Positions 28,941 to 38,100 of a stretch of 64,000 nucleotides of DNA are shown here, one piece after another (the stretch's first letter is position 1; every line of letters starts with the position of its first letter). The DNA lies in NCBI GenBank assembly GCA_050633885.1, contig JBOEHK010000002.1, positions 434,001 through 498,000 of the forward strand. Reading direction: 5' to 3'. Source of the DNA: JAWSVE01 sp050633885 (GTDB lineage Bacteria > Pseudomonadota > Gammaproteobacteria > Pseudomonadales > Cellvibrionaceae). The translations under genes were made by a program, and so were the position numbers. The notes beneath the pieces are model-generated. The model was not told the origin of the DNA. It did no database searches and saw nothing but the letters and a program-made list of their open reading frames with translations.

Positions 28941-29954
28941 ATGAAAAATTTTGAGTGTAGTTGCGGGCAACGTGTTTTTTTTGAAAACACGATGTGTTTG
29001 AGCTGTCATCGTAATCTGGCTTACGACGCGTTATCGTCTACGATGATGGATTTTTCTAAAGAGGGTAGCGTTTGGGTCAATCAAAATGGCTACCGTTATC
29101 GCCCGTGTAAAAATCACATTCAATATGGTGTGTGTAATTGGGTGATCGCTGAGAATTCTGATCATCAGTATTGTTTGTCTTGTTCGCTAAATAAAATGGT
29201 TCCCGCAATCACAGCGCCTAAAAAAAGGCAGTGGTGGCTCAATATGGAAACTGCAAAAAGGCGATTGATAGTAACACTGCTGAAATTAAATCTCCCGATA
29301 GAAAGTAAACATAATGATGATGACGGTTTGGCTTTTGCTTTTCTTGAAGACAAGCGAATGAACCCAGCGGTAAAAGAAGAATTTGTTGCGACCGGTCATA
29401 AAGAGGGTTTGATAACGGTTAACTTGGCAGAAGCCGATGATGCACGTCGTGAACGAACCCGTGTTGAAATGGGTGAGTTATATCGAACCTTATTGGGACA
29501 TTTTCGTCATGAGAGTGGGCATTATTATTTTGAACGTTTGCTCAGAAAAAGCCCGCTACTGGAAACTTTTAGAGAATTATTTGGTGATGAAAGGGAGGAT
29601 TATAATTCGGCGCTGAAGAAATATTATCAAGAGTCCTCTTCTTTTACTTCAAGCTCTGATTACATCAGTGATTATGCGCAGTCGCATCCCTTTGAAGATT
29701 GGGCAGAGTGCTGGGCTCATTACTTACATATGGTGGATACGTTAGAAACAGCTTCTTGGGCAGGAATTATTGATCATGATATGGATATGGCCAAGCATGA
29801 TATCGATCAGTGGTTAAATGATTGGTCGTTGGTGACTATCAAACTTAACTCACTGAATCGAAGTATGGGATTAAAAGATGCTTACCCGTTTGTGTTGTCT
29901 GACAAAACGCTCACTAAGATCCGTTTTGTTCATCAGGTTGTGAATCCCACGTAA
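28941..29954 (+). CDS. Zinc-ribbon putative zinc metallopeptidase
   Basis: A 337-residue protein. The N-terminus has cysteine pairs (CSCGQ, CLSCHRN, then CKNH, CNWV and CLSCS) that look like zinc-ribbon ligands. A zincin domain follows with HESGH, giving His190, Glu191 and His194, and a later DWAECWAHYLHM whose Glu/His residues could complete the site. This matches the putative zinc-binding metallopeptidase family Peptidase_Mx. It follows the alpha-E gene by 24 bases in the same direction, so it probably belongs to the cluster. Its last 41 bases overlap the convergent Anbu gene. The substrate is unknown. Confidence 0.9.
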   Translation: MKNFECSCGQRVFFENTMCLSCHRNLAYDALSSTMMDFSKEGSVWVNQNGYRYRPCKNHIQYGVCNWVIAENSDHQYCLSCSLNKMVPAITAPKKRQWWLNMETAKRRLIVTLLKLNLPIESKHNDDDGLAFAFLEDKRMNPAVKEEFVATGHKEGLITVNLAEADDARRERTRVEMGELYRTLLGHFRHESGHYYFERLLRKSPLLETFRELFGDEREDYNSALKKYYQESSSFTSSSDYISDYAQSHPFEDWAECWAHYLHMVDTLETASWAGIIDHDMDMAKHDIDQWLNDWSLVTIKLNSLNRSMGLKDAYPFVLSDKTLTKIRFVHQVVNPT

Positions 29955-30669
29955 GAGACCAATTAAGCGGAGGCAGTTGTCGAAAGGCTTCAACTAATCG
30001 TAAGTCCCACGCGCGATGTAATTCTCTGTAATATTCACTGTCCTCTCCGAGATTGTAATAACGCTTCATCTCAAAAGAATCTTTTTCGTAAATTTGTAAT
30101 TCGATGGGTGGTCCCACTGTCAGATTACTTCGCATAGTAGAATCCATCGAAACAAGGCTGCATAAGCTAGCAGTTTCCAATGTTGTATCCATCGTCAGAA
30201 TCCGATCTAAAATGGGTTTGCCGTATTTGCTTTCACCGATTTGTAAATACGGTGTTTGTTTCGATGAGCTGATGTGATTTCCCTGAGGATAAATCATGGA
30301 TATCGCATGCTTTCCATTTTTGATCTGGCCACCAAGGATAAAACTGGCTTCGTAGTTGGTGGGGCCCCCAGTAAATTTTTCTTGCTGAGCAACACTGATC
30401 TCACCAATATAATCAGCCGCTTCGTCAATGCTGCCAACATTCATAAGGCTTTGTGGCGCTTCATCCTTGATGTCTTTCTTTATTTTCGCGATAACACCTT
30501 GGGTCGTCGCGAGGTTTCCCGCGCTTAGCAACACCAATTGTCGAAGCCCTGGTAGGCCAAACTTATACATTTTTGAGTAGGTACTTACCTGGTCAATACC
30601 GGCGTTGGTTCTGGAATCAGAACAAAACACTATTCCCGCATCAACTTTTATAGCTAAACAATACGTCAT
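29914..30669 (-). CDS. Anbu-type proteasome-like peptidase
   Basis: A 251-residue protein of the bacterial ancestral beta-subunit (Anbu) family. The start MTYCLAIKVDAGIVFCSDSR places Thr2 as the N-terminal nucleophile after removal of Met, followed by the expected Asp and TNAG/STYSKMY segments. LLSAGNLATTQ and SYIGE-like helices fit the Ntn-hydrolase fold. Anbu proteins form self-compartmentalised or helical assemblies and are encoded with ATP-grasp, alpha-E and transglutaminase genes, as here. It is on the opposite strand to its partners, and its 3' end overlaps the metallopeptidase gene by 41 bases. The substrate is not established. Confidence 0.95.
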   Translation of the reverse strand: MTYCLAIKVDAGIVFCSDSRTNAGIDQVSTYSKMYKFGLPGLRQLVLLSAGNLATTQGVIAKIKKDIKDEAPQSLMNVGSIDEAADYIGEISVAQQEKFTGGPTNYEASFILGGQIKNGKHAISMIYPQGNHISSSKQTPYLQIGESKYGKPILDRILTMDTTLETASLCSLVSMDSTMRSNLTVGPPIELQIYEKDSFEMKRYYNLGEDSEYYRELHRAWDLRLVEAFRQLPPLNWSLTWDSQPDEQNGS

Positions 30670-30852
30670 TCAAATACAGCCTTGAAAGAAAAGATAATAA
30701 AAACAGGGTGTTATCAGGTTTTTTGAGAGTGAAACATGAGGTTGGTCATCAAAAAAGGTTCGGTGATCATATCAGGTTTAGGGTATCTCGCCATATCTTT
30801 GATAAGACTTTTTACAGACCTAAAAATGCATGTCCAACAACTGCCACAACAA

Positions 30853-30891
30853 CTGTCATCAAACCGTCATTAAATGCCTAAACAATAGTCT
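30853..30891 (+). promoter_or_regulatory. Pho box and -10 upstream of the PAP2/glycosyltransferase pair
   Basis: Two 11-base direct repeats, CTGTCATCAAA (30853) and CCGTCATTAAA (30864), match the PhoB consensus of CTGTCAT, four A/T-rich bases, CTGTCAT. TAGTCT at 30886-30891, 11 bases after the box, is a plausible weak -10, as expected where PhoB replaces the -35. The PAP2 start is 75 bases further on. A strong candidate by sequence; no expression evidence. Confidence 0.65.
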
Positions 30892-30966
30892 AACTTATTG
30901 TGAAATGCTCATTTAGTGGAAGACTGCTAATGGTATTGGCAGAGACCACAGGTGTGGGAGCGGGTT

Positions 30967-31482
30967 ATGCGTCTGATTCAAAATGCGTCGAACTATGATC
31001 ACAGGATTTTTAGTTGGTGTCAGCAACGAAGACACAAAGAGCTATTAATCTTTCTCAGTCGATATATCTCTAAATCAGCTGATGGCTATTTTTATGTGCT
31101 CATCGGTTTATGCGCTTTCTTGCAGAACCAAATAGACTTACTCAAGCTCGGTGTTTTATGTTTTTTGATTGAACGCATCACTTACTGTTTGATCAAAAAA
31201 AATGTGAAACGCGATCGTCCTCCTGAAGCTATTCCAGGATTTAAAAGTATCATTCAAGCATCGGACAAATTTAGCTTTCCTTCTGGTCATACATCAGCGG
31301 CTTTTCTTATGTCGACATTGATGGCGGCCTTCTTTCCTTGGACTGCAATTTTATTTTTTCCTTGGGCCTTTTGTGTGGCTGCTTCCCGTGTTCTTTTAGG
31401 CGTACACTTTCCTGGCGATACGTTGGCGGGAGCCGTTATGGGTAGCTCAATCACATTATTGTGTATTCATGCGATTGTTTAA
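30967..31482 (+). CDS. PAP2-family membrane phosphatase
   Basis: About 171 residues from the ATG at 30967, which has GGAG at good spacing; a GTG at 30952 would add five residues. It has four to five membrane segments and the full PAP2 signature: KKNVKRDRPP (K-x6-RP), PSGHTSA and SRVLLGVHFPGD (SR-x5-H-x3-D). Such enzymes remove phosphate from phosphatidic acid, phosphatidylglycerol phosphate or undecaprenyl diphosphate at the membrane. The glycosyltransferase frame that follows overlaps or nearly abuts it, and a Pho box lies upstream, so a role in lipid turnover under phosphate limitation is a reasonable inference. An undecaprenyl-diphosphate phosphatase role cannot be excluded. Confidence 0.9.
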   Translation: MRLIQNASNYDHRIFSWCQQRRHKELLIFLSRYISKSADGYFYVLIGLCAFLQNQIDLLKLGVLCFLIERITYCLIKKNVKRDRPPEAIPGFKSIIQASDKFSFPSGHTSAAFLMSTLMAAFFPWTAILFFPWAFCVAASRVLLGVHFPGDTLAGAVMGSSITLLCIHAIV

Positions 31483-31553
31483 GAGCCAGCTTATCGAGTC
31501 AAACAATATTTAATATCAAAAAAAATTCTTTAAAAAAATATCTAGGAGCAAAC

Positions 31554-32645
31554 TTGAAAATACTTTATGGCGTGCAAGGAACAGGAAATGGCCATCTGTC
31601 TCGTGCGCGAGCGATGTGTGAGCAATTTACTAAACTTGGCGTGGATGTCGATTATATATTTTCAGGAAGACCGCGTGAACAGTATTTTGATATGGAAAAG
31701 TTTGGCGACTGGCAGTCACTGAGCGGTTTAACTTTTTCTGTAGAGAAGGGAAAAGTCAAACCACTATCGACAGTAAAAAATAGCCGTCCGATACAATTAA
31801 TTAAAGATATTAACAGTGTTCCAGTGGAAAATTATGATTTTGTCATCACAGACTTCGAACCTGTTGTAGCTTGGGCAGCACACAAGAAAAAAGTGCAGTG
31901 TTTAGGCATCGGCCATCAGTATGCTTTTCAATATCCTATCCCCAAAAAAGATGAAAACCCTTTAACGCGAGCCATTATGAATAAGTTCGCGCCGACAACA
32001 CACAGTATAGGCTTGCACTGGTATCATTTTAATCAGCCCATCTTGCCACCCATAGTTGATAACCTAGAAGAACAAATAGCTGTTGAGAAAGATAAGATTA
32101 TTGTTTATCTCCCTTTTGAAGATCCAAAACAAGTGTGTCGATGGATAGAAAATATTCCAGATTACCAATTTCTTTATTACGGCGCTTTTCCAGAAAAGAA
32201 AACAGTCGGTAATATTCATTTTAATCCAATTTCGCGCGTCGGTTTTCAGCGCGACTTAGGACGAAGTGCGGGTGTTATTTCTAATGCCGGTTTTGAATTG
32301 GCCAGTGAATCATTGAGTTTGGGCAAAAAAATATTGGCGAAACCACTTCATGGGCAGATGGAACAAGCGTCCAATGCTTTAGCGCTGGATCAGCTTAAAT
32401 TAGGTGTGGCCACTCAACAGTTGTCAGAGGCGATCATTAAAGAATGGCTAAATAATTTTGAAGCCAAAAAAATTGATTACCCTGATGTAGCAAAACATAT
32501 AGCACAATGGATTATGGCGGGTGACTTATCAAGTCAAGATGCATTGATTGAAAATTTATGGGCACAAACCAATAGCTATGGTCTTAAAGGTTTTGATTCC
32601 TATGCGGCTTCACTCGATAAGCCGCAAATGTTAAGTAAAGCCTAG
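31554..32645 (+). CDS. MJ1255/VC2487-family glycosyltransferase
   Basis: A 363-residue GT-B fold glycosyltransferase. I choose the TTG at 31554, because TAGGAGCAAAC precedes it and the protein then begins LKILYGVQGTGNGHLSRARA, the typical GT28-like N-terminus. The frame is open back to 31461 but the extra 31 residues look non-conserved. The C-terminal half has YLPFEDP, the strand FLYYGAFPEK and the donor-binding NAGFELASESLSLGKKILAKP with GQMEQ. GT28 relatives include MurG and MGDG synthases. It probably shares a transcript with the PAP2 gene. Acceptor unknown; a diacylglycerol acceptor is an inference from context. A terminator lies 50 bases downstream. Confidence 0.88.
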   Translation: MKILYGVQGTGNGHLSRARAMCEQFTKLGVDVDYIFSGRPREQYFDMEKFGDWQSLSGLTFSVEKGKVKPLSTVKNSRPIQLIKDINSVPVENYDFVITDFEPVVAWAAHKKKVQCLGIGHQYAFQYPIPKKDENPLTRAIMNKFAPTTHSIGLHWYHFNQPILPPIVDNLEEQIAVEKDKIIVYLPFEDPKQVCRWIENIPDYQFLYYGAFPEKKTVGNIHFNPISRVGFQRDLGRSAGVISNAGFELASESLSLGKKILAKPLHGQMEQASNALALDQLKLGVATQQLSEAIIKEWLNNFEAKKIDYPDVAKHIAQWIMAGDLSSQDALIENLWAQTNSYGLKGFDSYAASLDKPQMLSKA

Positions 32646-32695
32646 TAATCGGGTTCTTTGTTTCTATCTTCACGTCTCTCTTCTATTGAGATCTT

Positions 32696-32728
32696 AAGAG
32701 CTTCATTGATTGAAGCTCTTTTTTTTAT
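32696..32728 (+). terminator. Rho-independent terminator after the glycosyltransferase
   Basis: A perfect 10-base stem AAGAGCTTCA / TGAAGCTCTT with loop TTGAT, followed by a run of ten T including the stem end. It closes the PAP2-glycosyltransferase unit and separates it from zwf. Confidence 0.85.
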
Positions 32729-32929
32729 ACGTTTCATTGTCTTTTTAGTCTATCCTTAATGCTGCAGTGGTTGAATGCCGCTGACTACATTGTGGCAAGA
32801 CAATTGCACATCAAATATATCGTTCATATATACCTAAAGGATTCATAAGACATGTATCATCTTGGATGATGTCAGAATAATTTCGATTTGAGTTTCAGTT
32901 CTAACAGATCGTTCTATTGGGAGTAAATT

Positions 32930-34384
32930 ATGATTTGCGACATCATGGTGATCGGTGGTGATGGTGACTTAGCCTATCGAAAATTGTATACGGCGTTGTA
33001 TCACCTCGATTTAGCCCGTTGTTTACCTGACTGTTTAACGATTGTAGGCGTTGCGCGAACACCAGTAGATCAAGATACTTTTGTCAGTAAAGTCAGAGAA
33101 AAATTTGATTTGATGTCAGATATTGATGTTGATCCGATCATTTGGGAGCGCTTTTCTAAGCGCTTGCGATACGTGGCCGCGGATGCCACGGCAGAAAAAG
33201 ATTTAAAGCCATTGCGTGAAAAATTATTTAAAGACCCAGCGCGCGATCTCATTGTTTATTTAGCAACACCTCCCTCCATATTTTCACCGGTCTGCCAATC
33301 CTTATGGGCTGTCGGTCTCGTCAGAAAAAATACCCGTATCGTTGTTGAAAAACCTTTAGGTGAAAGCTTAGAAACATTTCTGGAAATAAATGGTAGTTTG
33401 ACGTCGATTTTTGATGAGGAACAAGTCTATCGAATTGATCATTATCTTGGAAAAGAAACGGTACAAAATCTTTTAGCGATGCGTTTTGCGAATGCATTGT
33501 TTGAACCTTTATGGAATAACAATTATGTCGATCATGTACAAATTACCGTTGCAGAAACTGTCGGAGTTGAAGGGCGCTGGGGATTTTACGATGAGGCAGG
33601 TGCGCTACGAGATATGGTTCAAAATCATTTATTGCAATTGCTTTGTTTGGTTGCCATGGAGCCACCAAGTCAATTAGATGCTCGAGCAGTGCATGATGAA
33701 AAATTGAAAGTGTTGCGAAGCTTAAAGCCTATGACACGATCTGAAGTGAGAGAAAATACAGTACGAGGGCAATATCAAAGTGGTGCGGTAGATGGAAAAG
33801 CAGTACCTGGGTATGTCAGTGAAGAAGGTGCAAATACAAGTTCGACAACTGAAACTTTTGTCGCCATAAAAGCAGAAATTAATAATTGGCGTTGGGCTGG
33901 CGTTCCATTCTATTTGCGTACCGGAAAGCGGATGGTAAAACGCTATTCAGAAATTGTTATACAGTTTAAAGATGTACCTCATGCAATTTTTGGAGAGCAA
34001 GTGGCTGGCGCTTCACCCAATAGTTTAGTGATTCGTTTGCAACCTGATGAGGGTATCGAATTAAAATTACTAAACAAAGTCCCAGGCTTGGATGATCCTA
34101 TGCCACTAGAACCTGTTTCACTTAATCTTTCAATGTCAGAAGTGTTTACAAATCGTCGGATGCCGAGTGCTTATGAGCGATTATTGTTTGATGTGATGCG
34201 AAGTAATTCAACACTGTTTATGCGGGCCGAACAAGTCGAGGCGGCTTGGAAGTGGGTTGATGGAATAGTTGAAGGCTGGACAGCCATGTCTAAAAAAATT
34301 GAAGGTTATCCAGCGGGTAGTTGGGGACCTTCCAATAGTATTGCTCTCGTTGCCAAAGATGGAAGAAGTTGGGATGAAGGGTAA
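32930..34384 (+). CDS. zwf: Glucose-6-phosphate 1-dehydrogenase
   Basis: A 484-residue enzyme that oxidises glucose 6-phosphate to 6-phosphogluconolactone with NAD(P). The cofactor loop is GGDGDLAYRKL near residue 8 (the usual form is GASGDLAKRKL), and the active-site motif RIDHYLGKE is intact. The C-terminal domain has YLRTGKRM and NRRMPSAYERLLFDVM. GGGAG lies seven bases before the ATG. First gene of the Entner-Doudoroff run zwf-pgl-edd-eda. I looked in its leader for a HexR-type palindrome and saw none. Confidence 0.97.
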   Translation: MICDIMVIGGDGDLAYRKLYTALYHLDLARCLPDCLTIVGVARTPVDQDTFVSKVREKFDLMSDIDVDPIIWERFSKRLRYVAADATAEKDLKPLREKLFKDPARDLIVYLATPPSIFSPVCQSLWAVGLVRKNTRIVVEKPLGESLETFLEINGSLTSIFDEEQVYRIDHYLGKETVQNLLAMRFANALFEPLWNNNYVDHVQITVAETVGVEGRWGFYDEAGALRDMVQNHLLQLLCLVAMEPPSQLDARAVHDEKLKVLRSLKPMTRSEVRENTVRGQYQSGAVDGKAVPGYVSEEGANTSSTTETFVAIKAEINNWRWAGVPFYLRTGKRMVKRYSEIVIQFKDVPHAIFGEQVAGASPNSLVIRLQPDEGIELKLLNKVPGLDDPMPLEPVSLNLSMSEVFTNRRMPSAYERLLFDVMRSNSTLFMRAEQVEAAWKWVDGIVEGWTAMSKKIEGYPAGSWGPSNSIALVAKDGRSWDEG

Positions 34385-34424
34385 GGGGAATTATAAATAA
34401 GGAATTGTATCAATAGGAAAGTTT

Positions 34425-35150
34425 ATGAGTTGGACAATAAAATCTTTTGAAAAAAGTACAATGTTAGTGGATGAGTTAGCGCCAAAGATTACGACAGCGC
34501 TTGTCGGTGCGATTAACAAAAAAGGTAAAGCCTCTTTGGTGGTGTCTGGAGGAAGCACACCAAAAAAATTATTTGTTGCTCTTTCAGAGTCGAAATTGCC
34601 ATGGGAAAAAGTAACCATTACTTTGGTAGATGAAAGATGGGTGGGCGAGGATCATGAGGATTCTAATGCTCGTCTCGTCAAAGAATTTTTATTAACGAAT
34701 CATGCTAAAAAAGCTAAATTCTTGGGCTTAACAGACATTGGTGATAGTGCTGGTGGTGACAATATATCATCGCCTTTTGCATCCGAAAAAAAAATTGAAA
34801 AAAGAATCCTAGCGATAGAGCAGCCCTATACGGTTGTTATTTTAGGTATGGGCAGTGACGGTCATACGGCGTCTTTTTTTCCTGGATCAGCGACACTGGA
34901 AAAGGCAATGTATCCCGAAAATAATGAGTTGTGTGTTGCTGTCAGCCCACCATCTGCCCCTCATGATCGAATGACACTCACTTTGCCGACCTTATTGAAT
35001 TGTGAGCATTTAATATTACAGCTCCATGGAGTGGATAAGTGGCAAGTGTTACAAAAAGCAATACAACCAGGAGCAGCATCAGAGCTGCCTATTCGAGCTG
35101 TGTTGTATCAATATAAAAAAATTCTAGAAATATTTTATGCTGCAAAATAA
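34425..35150 (+). CDS. pgl: 6-phosphogluconolactonase
   Basis: A 241-residue lactonase that hydrolyses 6-phosphogluconolactone. Visible motifs are VVSGGSTPKKLF, LVDERWV, GMGSDGHTASFFPGS and LPTLLNCEHLIL, all standard for the DevB/Pgl type. AGGAAAG precedes the ATG. It lies 40 bases after zwf and 43 before edd, so the four genes are probably co-transcribed. Confidence 0.96.
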   Translation: MSWTIKSFEKSTMLVDELAPKITTALVGAINKKGKASLVVSGGSTPKKLFVALSESKLPWEKVTITLVDERWVGEDHEDSNARLVKEFLLTNHAKKAKFLGLTDIGDSAGGDNISSPFASEKKIEKRILAIEQPYTVVILGMGSDGHTASFFPGSATLEKAMYPENNELCVAVSPPSAPHDRMTLTLPTLLNCEHLILQLHGVDKWQVLQKAIQPGAASELPIRAVLYQYKKILEIFYAAK

Positions 35151-35193
35151 ATTTTTCCGCATAAACCGTCAATACAAAAGGTAGAAAAACGCA

Positions 35194-37023
35194 ATGACAC
35201 TTCATTCTGTGATAAGCCAGGTAACAGAAAGAGTTCAAGAGAGAAGTAAAGCATCAAGAGCGGATTACGAGCGACGTCTGCAACGGATGCGTGATGAAGA
35301 TCCACCAAAACAACGGTTATCGTGCGGAAATTTAGCGCATGGTTACGCTGCTTGTAATGAAAGTGACAAGCAAACAATTCGTTTAATGCAAAGTGCAAAT
35401 TTAGGCATTATCAATTCATATAACGATGTTTTGTCAGCCCATCAACCGCTTGCGGAATACCCTGAAATGATTAAACGCGTTGCTAATGATTTAGGTTCAA
35501 CCGCTCAGGTAGCGGGAGGCGTACCGGCGATGTGTGATGGGGTGACTCAGGGGCAGGCGGGAATGGAATTGAGTCTGTTTAGTCGTGATGTTATCGCCAT
35601 GTCTACAGCTATCAGCTTAAGCCATAATTTATTTGATGGCGCACTGTGTTTGGGCGTATGCGACAAGATAGTGCCGGGAATGTTGATTGGGGCACTTCAA
35701 TTCGGCCATATTCCCGTTGGATTTATTCCCGCCGGCCCGATGCGTTCTGGGATATCAAATAAAGAAAAAGCCAGCGTAAGACAACGGTATGCTCAAGGTA
35801 AAGCAACAAAAGAAGAACTGTTAGCGGCAGAGTCGGCTTCTTATCACAGTGCGGGTACTTGTACTTTTTATGGAACGGCAAATACCAACCAAGTCCTAAT
35901 GGAAGCAATGGGTATTCAGCTACCGGGCGCCTCGTTTATTAATCCGGATGACCCATTACGAAAAGCATTGGTGAGCGAAACAGTTAGGCGTGTCATTACT
36001 GCTGCCGATACAAGTACTTCAACCTCTGCAAAGAAAGACGCTGTGGGCTTGGGCGATATGATAAACGTCCCAGCCGTAATGAATGCTTTGGTGGCATTGT
36101 TATCTACAGGTGGTTCGACTAATCACACATTGCATTTGGTGGCGATAGCGCGAGCGGCAGGGATCCATTTAACGTGGCAAGATTTTTCGGAAGTGTCAAA
36201 AGTTGTTCCATTATTAGTGCGTGTTTATCCCAACGGTGAGGAAGATGTGAATGGTTTTCAGCGAGCAGGCGGTACGGCATTTTTATTTAAAGAATTAAGA
36301 AGATCGGGACTATTGAGTGATGATGTTCAAACATTGATGGGGCAAGGGATGGAAGCTTTTGAATTTGAGCCTCGCCTAAATTCAAATAATGTTGAATGGA
36401 AAAACAAAGTCGATGTGACTAAATGGGATGAAGTTCTTAGGCCTATAGAAAAGCCATTTGATCAAGAAGGTGGCATGAAAGTGTTAGAAGGGAATCTCGG
36501 TGAAGGTGTCATAAAAATTTCAGCAGTAAAGAAAGAGCACCGAAAAATAAAAGCCCCTTGCGAAATATTCCATGATCAAAAAAGTTTAAAAGATGCTTTT
36601 GATCGAGGTGATTTAGAAAAAGATTTTGTCGCAGTTATTCGCTTTCAAGGGCCACAAGCCAATGGCATGCCCGAACTGCATCAATTAACGCCTTATCTCG
36701 GTACCCTGCAAGACCGTGGATTTAACGTTGCGTTGGTGACTGACGGAAGAATGTCTGGTGCTTCAGGAAAAATACCGGCGGCAATTCACTTGTCACCAGA
36801 AGCGTTAGCAGGTGGGCCGATTGGTAAATTAAAGACGGGTGATGTGATTGAACTGGATGCAGAAAAAGGTGAGCTAACCGTATTGGTTGATGAAAAAGAA
36901 TTTGTATCCCGGTCGCCAGCAACGCACACACCAGATCACGAGTTACTGGGTCGAAATCTGTTTGATGTATTTAGAGCTTCCGTTGATATCGGTAGTCACG
37001 GTGCATCAGTCTTTAAATTTTAA
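35194..37023 (+). CDS. edd: Phosphogluconate dehydratase
   Basis: A 609-residue IlvD/Edd-family [4Fe-4S] dehydratase that converts 6-phosphogluconate to KDPG. Landmarks are NSYNDVLSAHQPL, VAGGVPAMCDGVTQGQAGME, LFDGALCLGVCDKIVPGM, SAGTCTFYGTANTNQ and VALVTDGRMSGASGKIPAAIH. The cysteines expected to hold the cluster are present in the MCDGV, GVCDK and AGTCTF motifs. Length and motifs fit Edd rather than IlvD, and the neighbours pgl and eda settle it. Confidence 0.97.
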   Translation: MTLHSVISQVTERVQERSKASRADYERRLQRMRDEDPPKQRLSCGNLAHGYAACNESDKQTIRLMQSANLGIINSYNDVLSAHQPLAEYPEMIKRVANDLGSTAQVAGGVPAMCDGVTQGQAGMELSLFSRDVIAMSTAISLSHNLFDGALCLGVCDKIVPGMLIGALQFGHIPVGFIPAGPMRSGISNKEKASVRQRYAQGKATKEELLAAESASYHSAGTCTFYGTANTNQVLMEAMGIQLPGASFINPDDPLRKALVSETVRRVITAADTSTSTSAKKDAVGLGDMINVPAVMNALVALLSTGGSTNHTLHLVAIARAAGIHLTWQDFSEVSKVVPLLVRVYPNGEEDVNGFQRAGGTAFLFKELRRSGLLSDDVQTLMGQGMEAFEFEPRLNSNNVEWKNKVDVTKWDEVLRPIEKPFDQEGGMKVLEGNLGEGVIKISAVKKEHRKIKAPCEIFHDQKSLKDAFDRGDLEKDFVAVIRFQGPQANGMPELHQLTPYLGTLQDRGFNVALVTDGRMSGASGKIPAAIHLSPEALAGGPIGKLKTGDVIELDAEKGELTVLVDEKEFVSRSPATHTPDHELLGRNLFDVFRASVDIGSHGASVFKF

Positions 37024-37050
37024 AGCATATTTTTTTTAGGAAGCAAAACA

Positions 37051-37680
37051 GTGATTAATTTACCTGATCTTTTGCAATCCATAAAGATTGTACCTGTGTT
37101 AACAATAGAATCCCTTGAAGATGCCATACCTATTTGTCAGGCATTGTCACGAGGAGGTATTAATGCGGCGGAAATCACGTTGCGTACCTCCGTTGCATTG
37201 GAAGCCATAAAGTTAGTGAAAGAAGAAATGCCAGATTTTATTGTCGGTGCAGGAACCATAAAAAAACCAAAAGATATTGAAGCGCTTGCTAAAATATGTG
37301 TTTCGTTTGGAGTAAGTCCGGGTTTCACACAATTGTTATCAGACTGCGCATTTGAAAACGAATTATTATTCTTACCAGGTATTGCAACGCCATCCGAATT
37401 GTTAACAGGAATAGAAGCAGGGCGCTCGTGTTTTAAACTATTCCCTGCCGAAGCTGTCGGAGGAATTCCTCTTCTAAAGTCAATGGCTCCCGTTTTTGAT
37501 GATATTACATTCTGCCCCACAGGTGGCGTGAATCCAAAAAATTATCAAGAATATTTGAGTCTGCCAAATGTTGTTTGCGTTGGTGGATCTTGGATGGTAT
37601 CACCTACGTTGATTGCAGAAAAAAAATGGAGTGAGATTGAAATTTTGACTCGTCAGGCAATTGATTGTGTTATTGATTGA
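37051..37680 (+). CDS. eda: KDPG aldolase
   Basis: A 209-residue class I aldolase that splits KDPG to pyruvate and glyceraldehyde 3-phosphate, completing the Entner-Doudoroff pathway. It starts with GTG at 37051 after TTTAGGA. The active-site Glu lies in AEITLRT, the phosphate loop region is PTGGVNPKNY, and the Schiff-base Lys is in CFKLFPAEAVGG. It ends 12 bases from a convergent DUF3820 gene with no obvious hairpin between. Confidence 0.96.
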   Translation: MINLPDLLQSIKIVPVLTIESLEDAIPICQALSRGGINAAEITLRTSVALEAIKLVKEEMPDFIVGAGTIKKPKDIEALAKICVSFGVSPGFTQLLSDCAFENELLFLPGIATPSELLTGIEAGRSCFKLFPAEAVGGIPLLKSMAPVFDDITFCPTGGVNPKNYQEYLSLPNVVCVGGSWMVSPTLIAEKKWSEIEILTRQAIDCVID

Positions 37681-37692
37681 ATGCGAAGCTCA

Positions 37693-37911
37693 TTAGCGTT
37701 GATTACGCTTTAACGGTTCCAGGATTTTCTCTAATCCATTGGCTTTAATCTCGTACATCAAAGCCAATTGTTCACCCAGTTTTCCCTTCGGAAATCCTTC
37801 TTGATGAAACCAAACCAAATAAGGTTCTGGTAATTCAATTAATTTTCTTCCAGCGTATTTTCCAAATGGCATTACTTGATTAACCGCGTCAGTTAAATCT
37901 TCAGGATCCAT
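37693..37911 (-). CDS. DUF3820 family small protein
   Basis: A 72-residue protein with the family core MPFGKYAGRKLIELPEPYLVWF, ending in a basic helix. DUF3820 proteins are conserved in gammaproteobacteria and resemble putative quorum-sensing-regulated factors, but their function is unknown. It stands alone on the minus strand between eda and the thioesterase gene. Confidence 0.88.
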   Translation of the reverse strand: MDPEDLTDAVNQVMPFGKYAGRKLIELPEPYLVWFHQEGFPKGKLGEQLALMYEIKANGLEKILEPLKRNQR

Positions 37912-38100
37912 AAATAATGATGAGCCGTTGTTGGTTTGATAGATTGGGTGAGGTTTGCAATGATGTCGTTGGATAATTATTTCGGTATAGTTTGTATCAG
38001 CCTGTCGAACTGAGTTTGTTGATTATATTCGACAAAAGCATACATTTATATTATTTGCATCAAAGTTAAGATGTTATTTTTGGCTCATCGTAGGATATAT

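Noticed and set aside
32729..32929. HexR site before zwf
   Set aside because: No TGTA...TACA palindrome of the HexR type is visible; only a small ATCATC/GATGAT hairpin.
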